From JASHPR01 sp963729365 (GTDB lineage Bacteria; Actinomycetota; Actinomycetes; Streptosporangiales; Streptosporangiaceae): 64,000 bases of DNA. Positions 27,017 through 36,503 of the stretch are shown one piece after another. Every line of letters starts with the position of its first letter. Position 1 is the stretch's first letter. A program made the position numbers and the translations under genes. The stretch is taken from the NCBI GenBank assembly GCA_963729365.1, contig CAVSNQ010000016.1:1-64000 (forward strand), written 5' to 3'. The notes beneath the pieces are model-generated. The model had not been told where the DNA came from, searched no databases, and saw only the letters and a list, made by a program, of their open reading frames with translations.

Positions 27017-27042
27017 GGGGCGGCTCGTAAACGAGCCGCCCC
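27017..27042 (-). terminator. hairpin terminator of cold shock gene
   Basis: An 11-bp perfect stem (GGGGCGGCTCG and its complement, 27017-27042) has a 4-base loop. On the minus strand it is followed by a T-rich stretch, a classical intrinsic terminator 38 bp past the cold shock gene. Confidence 0.8.
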
Positions 27043-27080
27043 GCATTCTTGATGTTGGCCGCGTGGCCAAGGCCGTTAGG

Positions 27081-27284
27081 TCAGAGCGGGCGGACCTGCT
27101 CAGCCTGCGGGCCCTTGGCGCCCTGGCCGGCGGTGAACTCGACCCGCTGGTTCTCCTGAAGACTGCGGAAGCCATCAATCTGAATCGCGGTGTGGTGCAC
27201 GAAGACGTCGGCCGTGCCATCGTCTGGTGCGATAAAACCGTAACCTTTGTCGGCGTTGAACCACTTCACGGTGCCCTGAGGCAT
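27081..27284 (-). CDS. cspA: cold shock protein (CspA family)
   Basis: A 67-residue OB-fold RNA chaperone. RNP1 is KGYGFIAP and RNP2 is DVFVHHTAI; the start MPQGTVKWFNADKGYG is diagnostic. AGGAGA lies 8 bases before the ATG. The open frame extends upstream to 27440 but the added residues are not conserved. In this family the protein binds single-stranded RNA or DNA and prevents mRNA structure. Confidence 0.95.
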   Translation of the reverse strand: MPQGTVKWFNADKGYGFIAPDDGTADVFVHHTAIQIDGFRSLQENQRVEFTAGQGAKGPQAEQVRPL

Positions 27285-27646
27285 GTACTTTCTCCTACGA
27301 GACGATCTCCGGGACCCTCTTCTGAGAGCCCCGGGTTGCGCGGCCGTGCGTCTGCTTCTGAGGCCGGAGCCTCCGGTGACCTTCAGATCTCGCAGGCGCA
27401 CGTCGCAAGTGAAACTTGGAACGCAACCAGGGCCCATCAAACACCATCCTGGGTTCCGATGTTCCCCGGTCTTGTTAGTTCGCCGTTTTGTCGCGCTCGT
27501 CCCGGCCGGTGCAGTTTCGCGACGCCCGTTCCGTTTCGGCCCCTGGCGGCCCGGGTGGTTAGCCGAACAATGGCAGCCGGTCAGCCAGCGTGCCGATGCG
27601 GGGGCGCTCGGCTTCGGCGACCGGCACTCGGCCGGTGCCCAGCCGA
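27285..27646. other. cold-shock gene leader and spacer
   Basis: No gene is supported here. On the minus strand it covers the upstream region of the cold shock gene; such genes often have long structured 5' leaders, but no specific motif was identified. Confidence 0.4.
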
Positions 27647-28651
27647 TCAGGGCGGCGGGCTCGCCGATACTGCCGCAACCTTCGCCGCGATCCCGTCGAC
27701 GAGGCAGTCCAGGCCGAACTCGAACCGCTCGTCCCTGGTCTCCTCGGCGTCCGGGTCGATGCCCTCATCGAGGAACCTGACGACGCGGCTGAACCGGCCG
27801 TCGGCGTCGAGCCTGTTCCGCCAGGCGGCCTGCGCGGGCTCCCACTCATCTAGCGTGATGCCGGACTGCTCCTGGTCGCGCTGGGCGCGCATCTCCCGCA
27901 TCTCGCGCAGGACCGCCCCCATGACGTAGGTCTGCACCGTCGTCAGGATGTTCACGGCGGTGGCCATGTCCAGGCCGAGACCGTCCAGCAGGGCCAGCGA
28001 GCGGTCAAGATGCAGCAGCGTGCTCGGCCCGAGCGGCGGCAGGCCGCCCACGAAGTCCATGACCCACACGTGGCGCAGCGTGTTCGCGCGCTCGTTGCGC
28101 GCCAGCGTCAGCAGGTCCGCCCGCCAGTCGCCGCTTGGCTCGGGCACGCTGATGTCCCCGATCCAGGCATCGAGCATCAGGTCGAGCAGGCGTTCTTTGT
28201 TGGCCACGTGCCAGTACAGGGACATCGTGCCCACCCTGAGCACCTGGGCAATCCGTCGCATGCTGACCGCGTCGGCGCCCTCGGCGTCGGCCACGGCGAT
28301 CGCGGCGTCGACGATCTCGCCGCGGGACAGGGCAGGCGTCAGCCGGCTTCGCCCGCGGCCGCGCTGGTCGTGCTCGGCGTGCTCGCGGGCCATCCCGTGG
28401 GCGCGGGCCCCGCGATCGGCAGGTCGTTCGAGGCCGAGGAATGGCGGCCAGAGATCGTCCGGGCTTCCCTCGGTGGCGTCGCGCAGCCGCTCGGGGCGCG
28501 GCCGGGCGCGCTCGCGGTCCGGGCGGGCGCGCCCGCCGCCGCGCGGCCCGCGCGCCTGGCCCGGCGTCCTGCGGTCTCGGTCCGGCGTCCTGCGATCTTG
28601 GTCCGGCACGCTGCGTTCCGTTCTCGGTAGCCCGGCTTGACTCTCGTACAT
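27647..28651 (-). CDS. TetR family regulator with long N-terminal extension
   Basis: The frame encodes 334 residues. The TetR helix-turn-helix is EIVDAAIAVADAEGADAVSM followed by VLRVGTMSLYWHVANKERLL. The C-terminal part fits the tetracycline-repressor-like ligand domain. The first 85 residues are Arg/Pro/Asp-rich with repeated RRTP/RDR units and may not be translated; an alternative ATG lies at 28396 (MAREHAEHDQRGRGRSR). It is divergent from a DrrAB-type ABC exporter, which it probably represses through palindromes in the 59-bp gap. Confidence 0.8.
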   Translation of the reverse strand: MYESQAGLPRTERSVPDQDRRTPDRDRRTPGQARGPRGGGRARPDRERARPRPERLRDATEGSPDDLWPPFLGLERPADRGARAHGMAREHAEHDQRGRGRSRLTPALSRGEIVDAAIAVADAEGADAVSMRRIAQVLRVGTMSLYWHVANKERLLDLMLDAWIGDISVPEPSGDWRADLLTLARNERANTLRHVWVMDFVGGLPPLGPSTLLHLDRSLALLDGLGLDMATAVNILTTVQTYVMGAVLREMREMRAQRDQEQSGITLDEWEPAQAAWRNRLDADGRFSRVVRFLDEGIDPDAEETRDERFEFGLDCLVDGIAAKVAAVSASPPP

Positions 28652-28697
28652 CGTACTGTATAGTACGGCGTACTACAGGAATCTCGTACGCCGTACT
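28652..28697. promoter_or_regulatory. cluster of GTAC-type palindromes between tetR and drrA
   Basis: Three overlapping or adjacent symmetric sites occur: CGTACT-N4-AGTACG (28652-28667), AGTAC-GGC-GTACT (28662-28674) and GTAC-GCC-GTAC (28686-28696). The last two share an almost identical core. They fill the short gap between divergent starts and end just before the ribosome site of the ABC gene, as expected for a TetR operator. Confidence 0.7.
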
Positions 28698-28710
28698 AGA
28701 GGAGATCCGG

Positions 28711-29688
28711 ATGAGTGACCCCTTCGCGATCGAGGCCCAGGGCCTGGTGAAGGCCTTCGGCCAGACCAGGGCGCTTGACGGCCTCGATCTCCAGGTCGAG
28801 GCGGGGACGATCCTGGGCATGCTGGGACCCAACGGCGCGGGCAAGACCACCACGGTTCGCGTGCTGAGCACGCTGCTGCGCCCCGACCAGGGCACGGCCC
28901 GGGTCGCTGGCCACGACGTCGTCACCGAGGCCGCCCAGGTACGCCGCGAGATCGGCCTCACCGGCCAGTACTCGGCGCTCGACGAAAGCCTCACCGGGCG
29001 CGCCAACCTGATCATGGTGGGCCAGCTCTGCCGCCTCTCGAAGAAGCAGGCCAGGCAGCGGGCCGCCGGCCTGCTCGACCAGTTCGACCTGGCCAACGCG
29101 GCGGACCGGGGCGTCAAGACTTACTCGGGCGGCATGCGGCGCCGCCTCGACCTGGCCGCGAGCCTGGTGGCCAGGCCGAGCATCCTGTTCCTCGACGAGC
29201 CGACGACCGGTCTCGACCTGCGCAGCCGCATGGTCACCTGGGATGCCGTGCGGGCGCTCGCCGCGACCGGGACGACCGTGCTGCTGACGACCCAGCAGCT
29301 GGACGAGGCCGACCAGCTGGCCGGGTCGATCGCGGTGATCGATCGCGGGCGAGTGATCGCCGAGGGCACCTCGGCCCAGCTGAAGGCCAAGGTCGGCGGC
29401 GAGCGGGTACAGCTGACTGTGGCCCCGGAGTCCGATCTGGCGGCCGCCCGCGACGTGCTGGGGCGGCTCGCCGACGGGCCGCCACAGGTCGACGCCGCGC
29501 CGCGCACGGTCGAGGCCCCGGTAACGGGCGGAGCCAGGCGGATGCCGGAGATCGTGCGCGAGCTCGACGCCGCCGGCGTGCTGCTCGACGATCTCGGGAT
29601 CCGGCGGCCCTCGCTCGACGACGTATTCCTCACCCTGACCGGGCGCGCTGCCGTCAGCGCGGCCGAAAGCGAGAAGGAGGCAGCATGA
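28711..29688 (+). CDS. ABC exporter ATPase, DrrA family
   Basis: A 325-residue ATP-binding subunit. Walker A is GPNGAGKTT, the ABC signature is YSGGMRRRLDLA, Walker B is SILFLDEPTTGLD, and the switch His is replaced by Gln (TVLLTTQQLDEAD), a feature common in this group. The C-terminal DrrA extension (about residues 225-325) is present, ending in the LDDVFLTLTG motif. AGAGGAGAT precedes the ATG. It overlaps the permease gene by 4 bases. Together they should export an antibiotic-like or lipid substrate. Confidence 0.92.
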   Translation: MSDPFAIEAQGLVKAFGQTRALDGLDLQVEAGTILGMLGPNGAGKTTTVRVLSTLLRPDQGTARVAGHDVVTEAAQVRREIGLTGQYSALDESLTGRANLIMVGQLCRLSKKQARQRAAGLLDQFDLANAADRGVKTYSGGMRRRLDLAASLVARPSILFLDEPTTGLDLRSRMVTWDAVRALAATGTTVLLTTQQLDEADQLAGSIAVIDRGRVIAEGTSAQLKAKVGGERVQLTVAPESDLAAARDVLGRLADGPPQVDAAPRTVEAPVTGGARRMPEIVRELDAAGVLLDDLGIRRPSLDDVFLTLTGRAAVSAAESEKEAA

Positions 29689-30530
29689 CCGCCATGTCCC
29701 TGCCCATCGGCAGCGCATCGGGTGAGCCGAGGCTCTCCCGCGCCTGGTGGGCGCTGAAGAACAGCTGGGTGCTGGCCCGGCGGAGCATCGCGCGGATCGC
29801 CCGCGAGCCGGAGCAATTGCTCGACGTGACGGTCCAGCCGGTCATCTTCGTGCTGCTGTTCACCTACGTGTTCGGCTCGGCGATTCACCTGGCCGGCGGC
29901 GGCAGCTACCACCAGTTCCTGATCAGCGGGATGTTCGGGATGACGATGGCGGGCACCGCCCCGGGTACCGCGGTCGGACTGACCACCGACATGTCCACCG
30001 GCCTGATCGACAGGTTCCGGTCACTGCCGATCTCCCGGGCGGCGGTGCTGGCCGGCCGCACCATGTCGGACCTCGCCACCCAGGTGCTCGGCATCGTGGT
30101 GCTGGCCGCTACCGGCCTGGCCGTGGGCTGGCGGATGGAGCACGGGATCGGCGACGCGCTGCTCGCCGCCGGGCTGTCCCTGCTCTTCGCGTTCGCGATG
30201 ACCTGGCTGGGCGCCTGCGCGGGCATGCTGCTGCGCAGCCCCGAGACCGCGCAGGCCATGGGGTTCATCTTCTTCCTGCCGCTGGCGTTCGTATCCAACG
30301 CGTTCGTGCCCACCCAGGGGATGCCCGCCTGGCTGCAGGACTTCGCGAACTGGAATCCGATGAGCGCGGTCGCCGCGACATGCCGGAACCTGTTCGGCGG
30401 CGCCGTACCCACCCCGGACGCCTGGCCGATGCAGCACCCGGAGCTAGCCGTGCTCCTCTGGTCGGTCGGGCTGATCGCGGTGTTCGCCCCGGTGGCGGTC
30501 TACCTGTACCGGCGCAAGGTCCTGCGCTGA
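29685..30530 (+). CDS. ABC exporter permease, DrrB (ABC-2) family
   Basis: A 281-residue membrane protein with six predicted helices. It has the ABC-2 family features: the amphipathic entry region RIAREPEQLLDVTVQPVIFV and the conserved FLPLAFVSNAFVPTQGMPAW segment before the last helix. It is the partner of the adjacent ATPase, whose stop codon it overlaps (ATGA). Confidence 0.92.
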   Translation: MTAMSLPIGSASGEPRLSRAWWALKNSWVLARRSIARIAREPEQLLDVTVQPVIFVLLFTYVFGSAIHLAGGGSYHQFLISGMFGMTMAGTAPGTAVGLTTDMSTGLIDRFRSLPISRAAVLAGRTMSDLATQVLGIVVLAATGLAVGWRMEHGIGDALLAAGLSLLFAFAMTWLGACAGMLLRSPETAQAMGFIFFLPLAFVSNAFVPTQGMPAWLQDFANWNPMSAVAATCRNLFGGAVPTPDAWPMQHPELAVLLWSVGLIAVFAPVAVYLYRRKVLR

Positions 30531-30563
30531 GCCGATGAGAGCCGATGACACCGGACCTGCGGC

Positions 30564-31574
30564 TCAGCCCATGTCCCTCCAGACGATGGCGGCCAGCCCG
30601 TCGATCGTGTCGATGCCGTACTGCTCGGTCGGGTTCCCGGTGGTAAGCACGGCCATCAGGTAGTCCCTTCCCCGGCCCGAGATCCACCCCACGCTGTTGA
30701 TCTGCCAGTCGGTATCCGCGGCGTTCAGCGGAAGCCAGCCGTTCTTCAGCGCCACCGTCGCCTCGGCCGGCACGCCGCCGGAGACGCCCCATCGCTGCGA
30801 CGGCGTCACGTTTTCCATCAGCGACAGGGCGTAGCCGCGCTCGGCCGCCGTGAGCAGCGTGCTGGGCTCGACGACCGTCCGGAGCAGGGCGATCTGGTCG
30901 GCGGGGGTCGTCGTGGTCAGCCCCCACCCCGGCCACGGGAATCCGGGGCAGTCCACGCAGGACGACGGCGAGGTCCGCGCGAGGCCGGCCGACGAGTTAA
31001 AGGAGCGGATGCCCGCCGCACCGCCGACCGCGTACCAGAGAGTGGTCGCCGCATCGTTGTCGCTGTCCTCGATCATCTGCCGGGCGAGCACCTGGTCACC
31101 GGCCGGCAGCCCCGCCGGGGTGCTGCTGCCTCGCTCGGCCAGAAGGGCCTCAAGCACGTCGAGCTTGACCACGCTCGCCTCGTCCTGGGGCTGACTCCGC
31201 CCGAGGCGCCAGGTCTGGCCCGTCCCGACGTCATAGACCGCGGCCAGGACGGTCCCGGCCCGGGCCGACACGTACGAGGCCGCCGCGGTGAGCGGATCCC
31301 GGTGCCACGGCTGCGCCAGCGCGGGGGCGGTGGCCTTGGGCGGCCTGGCCGGCGAGGCGTGCCTGGTCGCGGAACCGGCGGCTGGCGCAGGCGGGCGGGC
31401 GCCCGCCCCCCGGACGGCCACGCCCACTCCGATGACCGCGACGACCGCGAGGCAGGCGCCGAGAGCGGCCAGCAACCCCTTGGTGCGCGCGGCGGGCGCC
31501 CTGGCCGAGTGCCCGCTTCTCCCCCGGGAGTGACTCCGGCCGGCTGCGGCAGCGCGCCGGGTCAGCACGAGCAC
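30564..31574 (-). CDS. class A beta-lactamase-fold membrane-anchored protein
   Basis: A 336-residue protein with a basic cytoplasmic start, one membrane helix (about residues 33-55), a Pro/Ala linker and a class A serine beta-lactamase fold. Motifs visible are Ser134-x-x-Lys137 (ASVVKLDV), SDN at 171-173 and a KNG variant of the KTG triad (VALKNGWLP). The omega-loop Glu is not evident, so it may be a carboxypeptidase or penicillin-binding relative rather than an active lactamase. Confidence 0.78.
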   Translation of the reverse strand: MLVLTRRAAAAGRSHSRGRSGHSARAPAARTKGLLAALGACLAVVAVIGVGVAVRGAGARPPAPAAGSATRHASPARPPKATAPALAQPWHRDPLTAAASYVSARAGTVLAAVYDVGTGQTWRLGRSQPQDEASVVKLDVLEALLAERGSSTPAGLPAGDQVLARQMIEDSDNDAATTLWYAVGGAAGIRSFNSSAGLARTSPSSCVDCPGFPWPGWGLTTTTPADQIALLRTVVEPSTLLTAAERGYALSLMENVTPSQRWGVSGGVPAEATVALKNGWLPLNAADTDWQINSVGWISGRGRDYLMAVLTTGNPTEQYGIDTIDGLAAIVWRDMG

Positions 31575-32018
31575 GCGCCGGGAGCCCTGCCGGCGCTGTC
31601 GTCGCTGGTCCCGGCGGTCATGGCTGGTCCCAGTTGTTGGTGGTGAGTCCGTACTGCGTGACCATCGGGTTCCAGAGCTTGACGAAGGCCTGCTGGCCCG
31701 CGGTTGCCCTGGCGTCAGCGCCAGGCTAGTAGTTGATGAGACTGACGCATCGCGCGGCCGCGCGGTTTACCTGACGGTCCGGGCCGGAAGGTACGCCGAT
31801 CGTGCCCATCCGGCCCGAAGCCAGGTCAGAGGGGGCCCGTGCACCCGAACCGCCCCCTTTCTGTACTTCCTGTGCCAACCCGCTAGGCCCCCAAGACGTC
31901 TTCTGTTCAAGATGTTGAGCCCGTCGCAGAGCACATCGCGTGTTAGCCAACGTCAACCAGGGTCGATGTGCGGCAAGATCGGCTGACCGGCACTCGGAAG
32001 CATCATGGGGAGGGCGAG
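31575..32018. other. stretch with a short C-terminal protein remnant
   Basis: No full gene. On the minus strand, bases about 31627-31727 read ATAGQQAFVKLWNPMVTQYG and a few more residues to a TGA, which looks like a genuine protein C-terminus, but an upstream stop cuts it off. It may be the 3' scar of a lost gene. The rest shows nothing. Confidence 0.3.
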
Positions 32019-32660
32019 GTGCCGACCTGCACCAACGGGCACTACCTGCCCGGGGGCGCCGCGTTCTGCGGTACGTGCGGTGACGACGTCCGTCCCCGCT
32101 GCGACGAGGGTCACCGGAGTGCCGTCGGCGCGCAATTCTGCGTGACCTGCGGCGCTCCGCTATCCGGGAAGGCTCCGCCGGCCGTTATCCGGCCCGCCGC
32201 GGAGGACATGACACCGCTGGTGCTGACGCCTCCGTCGGCCATGCCGCCAGCTAACGGGTCGGTGACCGCCGGACGGCCGGCGCCCGGTCTCGCGGCGCCC
32301 GGTCGGCTCGCGCCCGGTCGGCCCGCGCCCGACCTCACCCAGACGCTGGCCTTCTTTCCCGGTGATCCGCTGCCGGTTACCCCGCGCTTCCCTGACGAGC
32401 CGGCGGTCACGACCCGCTTTCCCGTCCAGCCGGCGGCCGCCAACCGCTTTCCTGACCCGCCGCTGGCCGCCACCCGGCTATCCAGCCCCGGCGAACGGCC
32501 TCCCGCGACGCGCGGCCGCCACCGCGGCGGGGAACCGCCCGCTGGCCGGGGTGCGGCGCCGCGCGGATGGTCACGCCGCGCCCGGCTGCTGGTCATGATG
32601 CTCGGGTTCGTAGTGATCCTGGCCGGCGGCGGGGCGGCCGGGTACGTCCTCCTGCACTGA
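32019..32660 (+). CDS. double zinc-ribbon protein with C-terminal membrane anchor
   Basis: A 213-residue protein. The first 55 residues hold two zinc-ribbon knuckles pairs (CTNGHYLPGGAAFCGTCG and CDEGHRSAVGAQFCVTCG). About 120 disordered residues follow with Pro-rich repeats of the type RFPxxPAA. A single hydrophobic helix ends the protein (LVMMLGFVVILAGGGAAGYV). The GTG start at 32019 has GGGAGG five bases upstream. The frame also opens at 31968 but without such a site. Role unknown. Confidence 0.65.
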   Translation: MPTCTNGHYLPGGAAFCGTCGDDVRPRCDEGHRSAVGAQFCVTCGAPLSGKAPPAVIRPAAEDMTPLVLTPPSAMPPANGSVTAGRPAPGLAAPGRLAPGRPAPDLTQTLAFFPGDPLPVTPRFPDEPAVTTRFPVQPAAANRFPDPPLAATRLSSPGERPPATRGRHRGGEPPAGRGAAPRGWSRRARLLVMMLGFVVILAGGGAAGYVLLH

Positions 32661-32810
32661 AGCTGCCCATGGCGCGTTCGCGCCGTACGAGTACGCCGAG
32701 GCGAATCTGCCGCCCGTTCGGCGAGCTGCTCGGGCGCCTGGCCGAGGTGCTCGGCCCGATCACGCCCAGGCGATCGCCGAGCGCGAAGTCGAGGCGGGCT
32801 CATGACCGGC

Positions 32811-35444
32811 TCACCGTGGTGGGGGGCTGCCTGCTGCGAGCCGGGTGCGGACCTGGTCGGCTTCGGGTGCGCCGAGGCTGGTGTAGCCGGCGAGGGCCTG
32901 GCGCCAATGGTCGTCGGCCTGGGCCGGCTCGCTGGCCGCATCATGACTGCGTGCGAGGCCGGCGTGCGCTCGGGCCTGCTCGTACTTGTCGCCGGTCTGG
33001 CTGGTCACGGCAAGCGCGGCGGCGTGCTGGGCGCCGGCGCCGCGGGGCTGGCCGGTGGCGAGCAGCACCTCGCCGAGGCCGTTGAGCGCCTCGGCCTCGC
33101 CGGCCCGGTCGCCGGTCTCGCGGAACAGGGCCAGGGCCTGCCGGAGGAAGCCGGTGGCCTGGTCGTAGCGGCCCTGCCGTAGGTCGACGATCCCGAAGTT
33201 GGCCAGAACGTGGGCCTCGCCGATGCGGTTGGCGGTCTCGCGGAACAGGGGCAGGGCCTGCCGGAGGTAGCCGGCGGCCTGGTCGTAGCGGCCCTGCTGC
33301 AGTTCGCCGCCGCCGAGGTTGGCCAGGATGTAGGCCTCGCCGGCCAGGTGGCCGGCCTCGCGGCACACGACCAGGGCCTGCCGGAGATGGGCGGCGGCCT
33401 GGTCGTGGCGGCCCTGCTGAAACTCGATGATGGCGAGGTTGCCCAGCACGCGGGCCTCGCCGATCCGGTCACCGGTCTCGCGGAACAGGTCCCGGGCCTG
33501 CTCGAGCTGGCTTGTGGCCTGCTGCCAGCGGCCCTGCTGGAAATCGGCGAGGCCCAGGTCCTGCAGGGCGCTGGCCTGACGGTTCCGGTCGCCGGTCTCG
33601 CGGCTCAGCGCCAGGGCCTGCCGGAGGTGGCCGGTGGCCTGCGGGTAGCGGCCCTGGTGCAGGTCGACCAGGCCCAGGCTGGTCAGCGCGTCTGCCTCGG
33701 CGGCGCGGTCGGCGATCTGTGCGGCGGCGCTGCGGGCGTGGCCGTGGATGATAACGGCCTGGGCGAAGTGGCCGCCGGCGTCGAGGTAACGGAACAAGGT
33801 AGCGGCCAGGCGGGTGGCATGGCCGGGCCAGCCGTGCGCGGCGGTGTGCACGGCCGTGGCGGCCAGGTTGGCGCGCTCGGTGTCCAGCCACGCCCGCGCC
33901 CCGGCCAGGTGATCAAAGTCTGGTACGGCGCGGTCGGCGGGCCGGGGAACGCTGGGCCGGCGGTCAGCCTCGGCGGGGAACAAGATGTCCATCGCGGCCG
34001 CCGAGGCCTGCAGGTAGTAATCGAACAGGCGGGTCAGCGCCGCCCGCTGCTCGCCCTCGCCGTCGTGGGCGGCAGCGAGATCGCGTGCGTAGGCGCGCAG
34101 CAGGTCATGCATCCCGTGCCGGCCCGGCCCGGCGGCATCGATCAGGTGCGCGCGGGCCAGCACGTCCAGTCCGCGGCGGGCGTGCCGCACTGTGGAGGCG
34201 GCCAGCGCGGCGGCGGCCTGGACGTCGAGATCAGGGCCGGGGTGCAGGCCGAGGAGCCGGAACAGCCTGGCGGCCCCGGGGTCCAGGTGCTGGTAGGACC
34301 AGGAGAATACGGCCCGGATCCCGGTGCGCGGGTCTCCGCCCGCGTCCAGCAGGTCAAGCCGCTGCTCGCCGGCCAGCTCACCGGCTAGTTCGGCGAGGCT
34401 GGCGGTCGGGCGGGCGGCGGCGAGCTCGGCCGCGACCCGCAGCGCCAGCGGCAGCCGCGCGCACCGCGCCGCGAGTGCGGCGGCCGCGTCGGGGTCGGCG
34501 TCCACCCGCGCGCCGATCAGCGCCCGCAGCAACCCCACCGCCTCCTCCAGCGGCAGCGCGTCCAGGTCCAGCCGGAGGGCGCCGTCGCGGGCCACCAGGC
34601 CGGCCAGCGCATCACGGCTGGTCGCCACCGTCACGCAGCCCGGGCTGCCGGGCAGCAGCGGCCGGACCTGCTCCGTCTCGGCGGCATTGTCCAGCACGAT
34701 CAGCACCCGCCGCCCGGCCAGCAGGCTCCGGTACCGGGCGGCGCGCTCACTCGCCTCGGCCGGAACGTCCTGGCCGGGCACGCCCAGGTCGCGCAAAAAC
34801 CCCGCCAGCGCGTCCGCGGCGGGCAGCGGCTGGCCGGGGTCATAGCCGCGCAGGTTGACATACAGTTGGCCGTCCGGGAACCGATCAGCGACCTGATGCG
34901 CCCAGCGCACCGCCAGCGCCGTCTTGCCCACCCCGGCCGTTCCCCCGATCGCCGAGATCACCACCGCCGACGTGCCGCCAGCGCTGTCCAGCAGGCCGGT
35001 CAGCGCCGCAAGCTCAGCGTCGCGGCCCACGAACAGCCGCGCCGGGCCGGGCAGCTGCCGGGGCACTACCGCCCGAGCGTGCCCAGCCCGGCCCTGTTCG
35101 CCGTCCGGTGATCCCGGCAACAGCCCGCCGGCGCCCTCATCGGGCTGCAGCGGCAGGTCTGCCCCGGCGCCCCGGCGGGCCAGCGATGCCTGGGGGCCGG
35201 TCACATCCGCCGCACCAGCAGCAAGCGTGCCGAAGAACTCTGCCCGCGCCGGGCCGCGCAGCTCCAGCGCGTCGGCCAGACGGCGGACCGAGTCCGGGTG
35301 CGGCCACCTGGTGCGGCCACGCTCCAGGTCGCTGATCGCACGGATGCTCAAGCCAGACCGCTCGGCCAGCGCCCCTTGCGACAGCCCGGCCGCGTAGCGG
35401 CAGGCACGCAACCGGGCCCCGAACACCGCGGCGTCGTCACTCAT
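32811..35444 (-). CDS. XRE-NB-ARC-TPR STAND regulator
   Basis: An 877-residue signal-transduction ATPase. The N-terminal XRE HTH (LSQGALAERSGLSIRAISDL, residues 21-40) is followed by an NB-ARC ATPase with Walker A GGTAGVGKT (167-175) and Walker B VLIVLDNA (247-254). Winged-helix and C-terminal TPR repeats of 40 residues with the pattern QGRYDQATGFLRQALALFRE complete it. The repeats are close in DNA sequence, which marks recent duplication. These proteins resemble SARP-type regulators without the activation domain. Ligand and targets are unknown. Confidence 0.85.
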   Translation of the reverse strand: MSDDAAVFGARLRACRYAAGLSQGALAERSGLSIRAISDLERGRTRWPHPDSVRRLADALELRGPARAEFFGTLAAGAADVTGPQASLARRGAGADLPLQPDEGAGGLLPGSPDGEQGRAGHARAVVPRQLPGPARLFVGRDAELAALTGLLDSAGGTSAVVISAIGGTAGVGKTALAVRWAHQVADRFPDGQLYVNLRGYDPGQPLPAADALAGFLRDLGVPGQDVPAEASERAARYRSLLAGRRVLIVLDNAAETEQVRPLLPGSPGCVTVATSRDALAGLVARDGALRLDLDALPLEEAVGLLRALIGARVDADPDAAAALAARCARLPLALRVAAELAAARPTASLAELAGELAGEQRLDLLDAGGDPRTGIRAVFSWSYQHLDPGAARLFRLLGLHPGPDLDVQAAAALAASTVRHARRGLDVLARAHLIDAAGPGRHGMHDLLRAYARDLAAAHDGEGEQRAALTRLFDYYLQASAAAMDILFPAEADRRPSVPRPADRAVPDFDHLAGARAWLDTERANLAATAVHTAAHGWPGHATRLAATLFRYLDAGGHFAQAVIIHGHARSAAAQIADRAAEADALTSLGLVDLHQGRYPQATGHLRQALALSRETGDRNRQASALQDLGLADFQQGRWQQATSQLEQARDLFRETGDRIGEARVLGNLAIIEFQQGRHDQAAAHLRQALVVCREAGHLAGEAYILANLGGGELQQGRYDQAAGYLRQALPLFRETANRIGEAHVLANFGIVDLRQGRYDQATGFLRQALALFRETGDRAGEAEALNGLGEVLLATGQPRGAGAQHAAALAVTSQTGDKYEQARAHAGLARSHDAASEPAQADDHWRQALAGYTSLGAPEADQVRTRLAAGSPPPR
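33080..33690 (-). repeat. 120-bp tandem repeats encoding TPR units
   Basis: Within the STAND gene about five 120-bp units recur, each encoding one 40-residue TPR (conserved core QGRYDQA...LRQALxLFRETGDR). Similarity at the DNA level between units is high, especially between the three at the 3' end. Confidence 0.7.
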
Positions 35445-35747
35445 GGCGGGGCCTTACAGCTCTGCGGGCGGTCACCCGGCCGGCACAACGTCGCGCGGCG
35501 GCGTCGTGGCGTCGTCAGGTGTGATCCGCTCCCCGGATCGACCGGGATTCTACCGGAAAACTCCCGCCAAACTGCCTGGCCCGCAGGACGGCGCGGCGCT
35601 ACGTTCTGGGTGATCGCTTACCCGGGGCCGCGGTAAATGCTTCGGGGTATGCGGACCGCGGCGCCCCGGCCGAACGGCAAGCACGCGATCCTCGTGCAGC
35701 CAAGCTAGCGAAGGTGCCAAATGCTTGGCAAATGGCTACGAGCAAGG
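35445..35747. other. gene-free stretch
   Basis: No supported gene. It holds the upstream region of the STAND gene on the minus strand and the downstream end of the small remnant gene. No clear terminator was found. Confidence 0.4.
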
Positions 35748-35975
35748 TTACTGGCAAATTAATCCCGACCACAGCGCTGGCACGGCGTCGACGGCGAAGG
35801 CCACCGCGCAGGCGGCCTGCTCGTAGTTGAGCCGCCAGGCGATGAAATCGGGCCATGCCTCGGCAGGGTCACGCTCGATCGGCAAGTCGGCCTCGCGCAG
35901 CCGGGCGACCGCGTCGAGGAACTCCTGGCAGCTCAAATCCTTTCGAGAAACAGGCCGTCCTTCATGTAGGCACAC
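35748..35975 (-). pseudogene. C-terminal fragment of an actinobacterial membrane protein
   Basis: A 75-codon frame opening with GTG. The text AWPDFIAWRLNYEQAACAVA and AVPALWSG recalls the C-terminal end of a larger conserved actinobacterial protein with two membrane helices; no helices are present here. It is therefore likely to be a truncated leftover. The family recollection is from memory and should be checked by search. Confidence 0.4.
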
Positions 35976-36503
35976 CGTGGTCCGGGGTATCTTTCTACTG
36001 GATTATCCCAGCCCGTGAATAAGCCTCAATGCCGGTAAAACTGCCGGTAAACTGCCGGTAAAACTGTCTTACGTCTTTCAGCAGTTTGCCGTACTATCTA
36101 GGCAGCGATTGCTCCGGACCCTGGCTACCGACAGATATGGCCTTGGGCCGGAGTTTTGGTGTCCGGCCACACTGACCAGAGAGGGTGTGAGCCGACGGAC
36201 TTTATCGTTGCTAGCTTGCTGGATTGGCATGGCATGTGACACGAACTGCCATTAACGGCTTTAGCCATGCCGGGAAGCGACGCAAGCCGTCGCTACCACT
36301 GTGCCTGTGCCTCACAGCTAGCTTGCGTTAGAGCGCATCATCAGCACGCGGACCGAGCGTGCTCAAGCAGCCCGGTGTGGCAACTCCGAACCGTGGGCTC
36401 ACTTCCATATGGAAGGAAGTTCCCGCATGCGAAAACATCCCGGTCGGCGGGGAGCCCGGCGCACCCTGCCGACCGGACCCCGCAAGAGAACATGGAGGTT
36501 CAT
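35976..36503. other. AT-richer region with short direct repeats
   Basis: No gene is supported. It contains three tandem TGCCGGTAAAAC units near its left end and is less GC-rich than its surroundings up to the secreted-protein gene. Promoter signals for that gene should lie here but none is convincing. Confidence 0.4.
36030..36064. repeat. three tandem 11-12 bp direct repeats
   Basis: TGCCGGTAAAAC occurs at 36030 and 36053, with an 11-base version TGCCGGTAAAC at 36042. Head-to-tail spacing suggests a binding-site array or slippage product. Confidence 0.65.
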
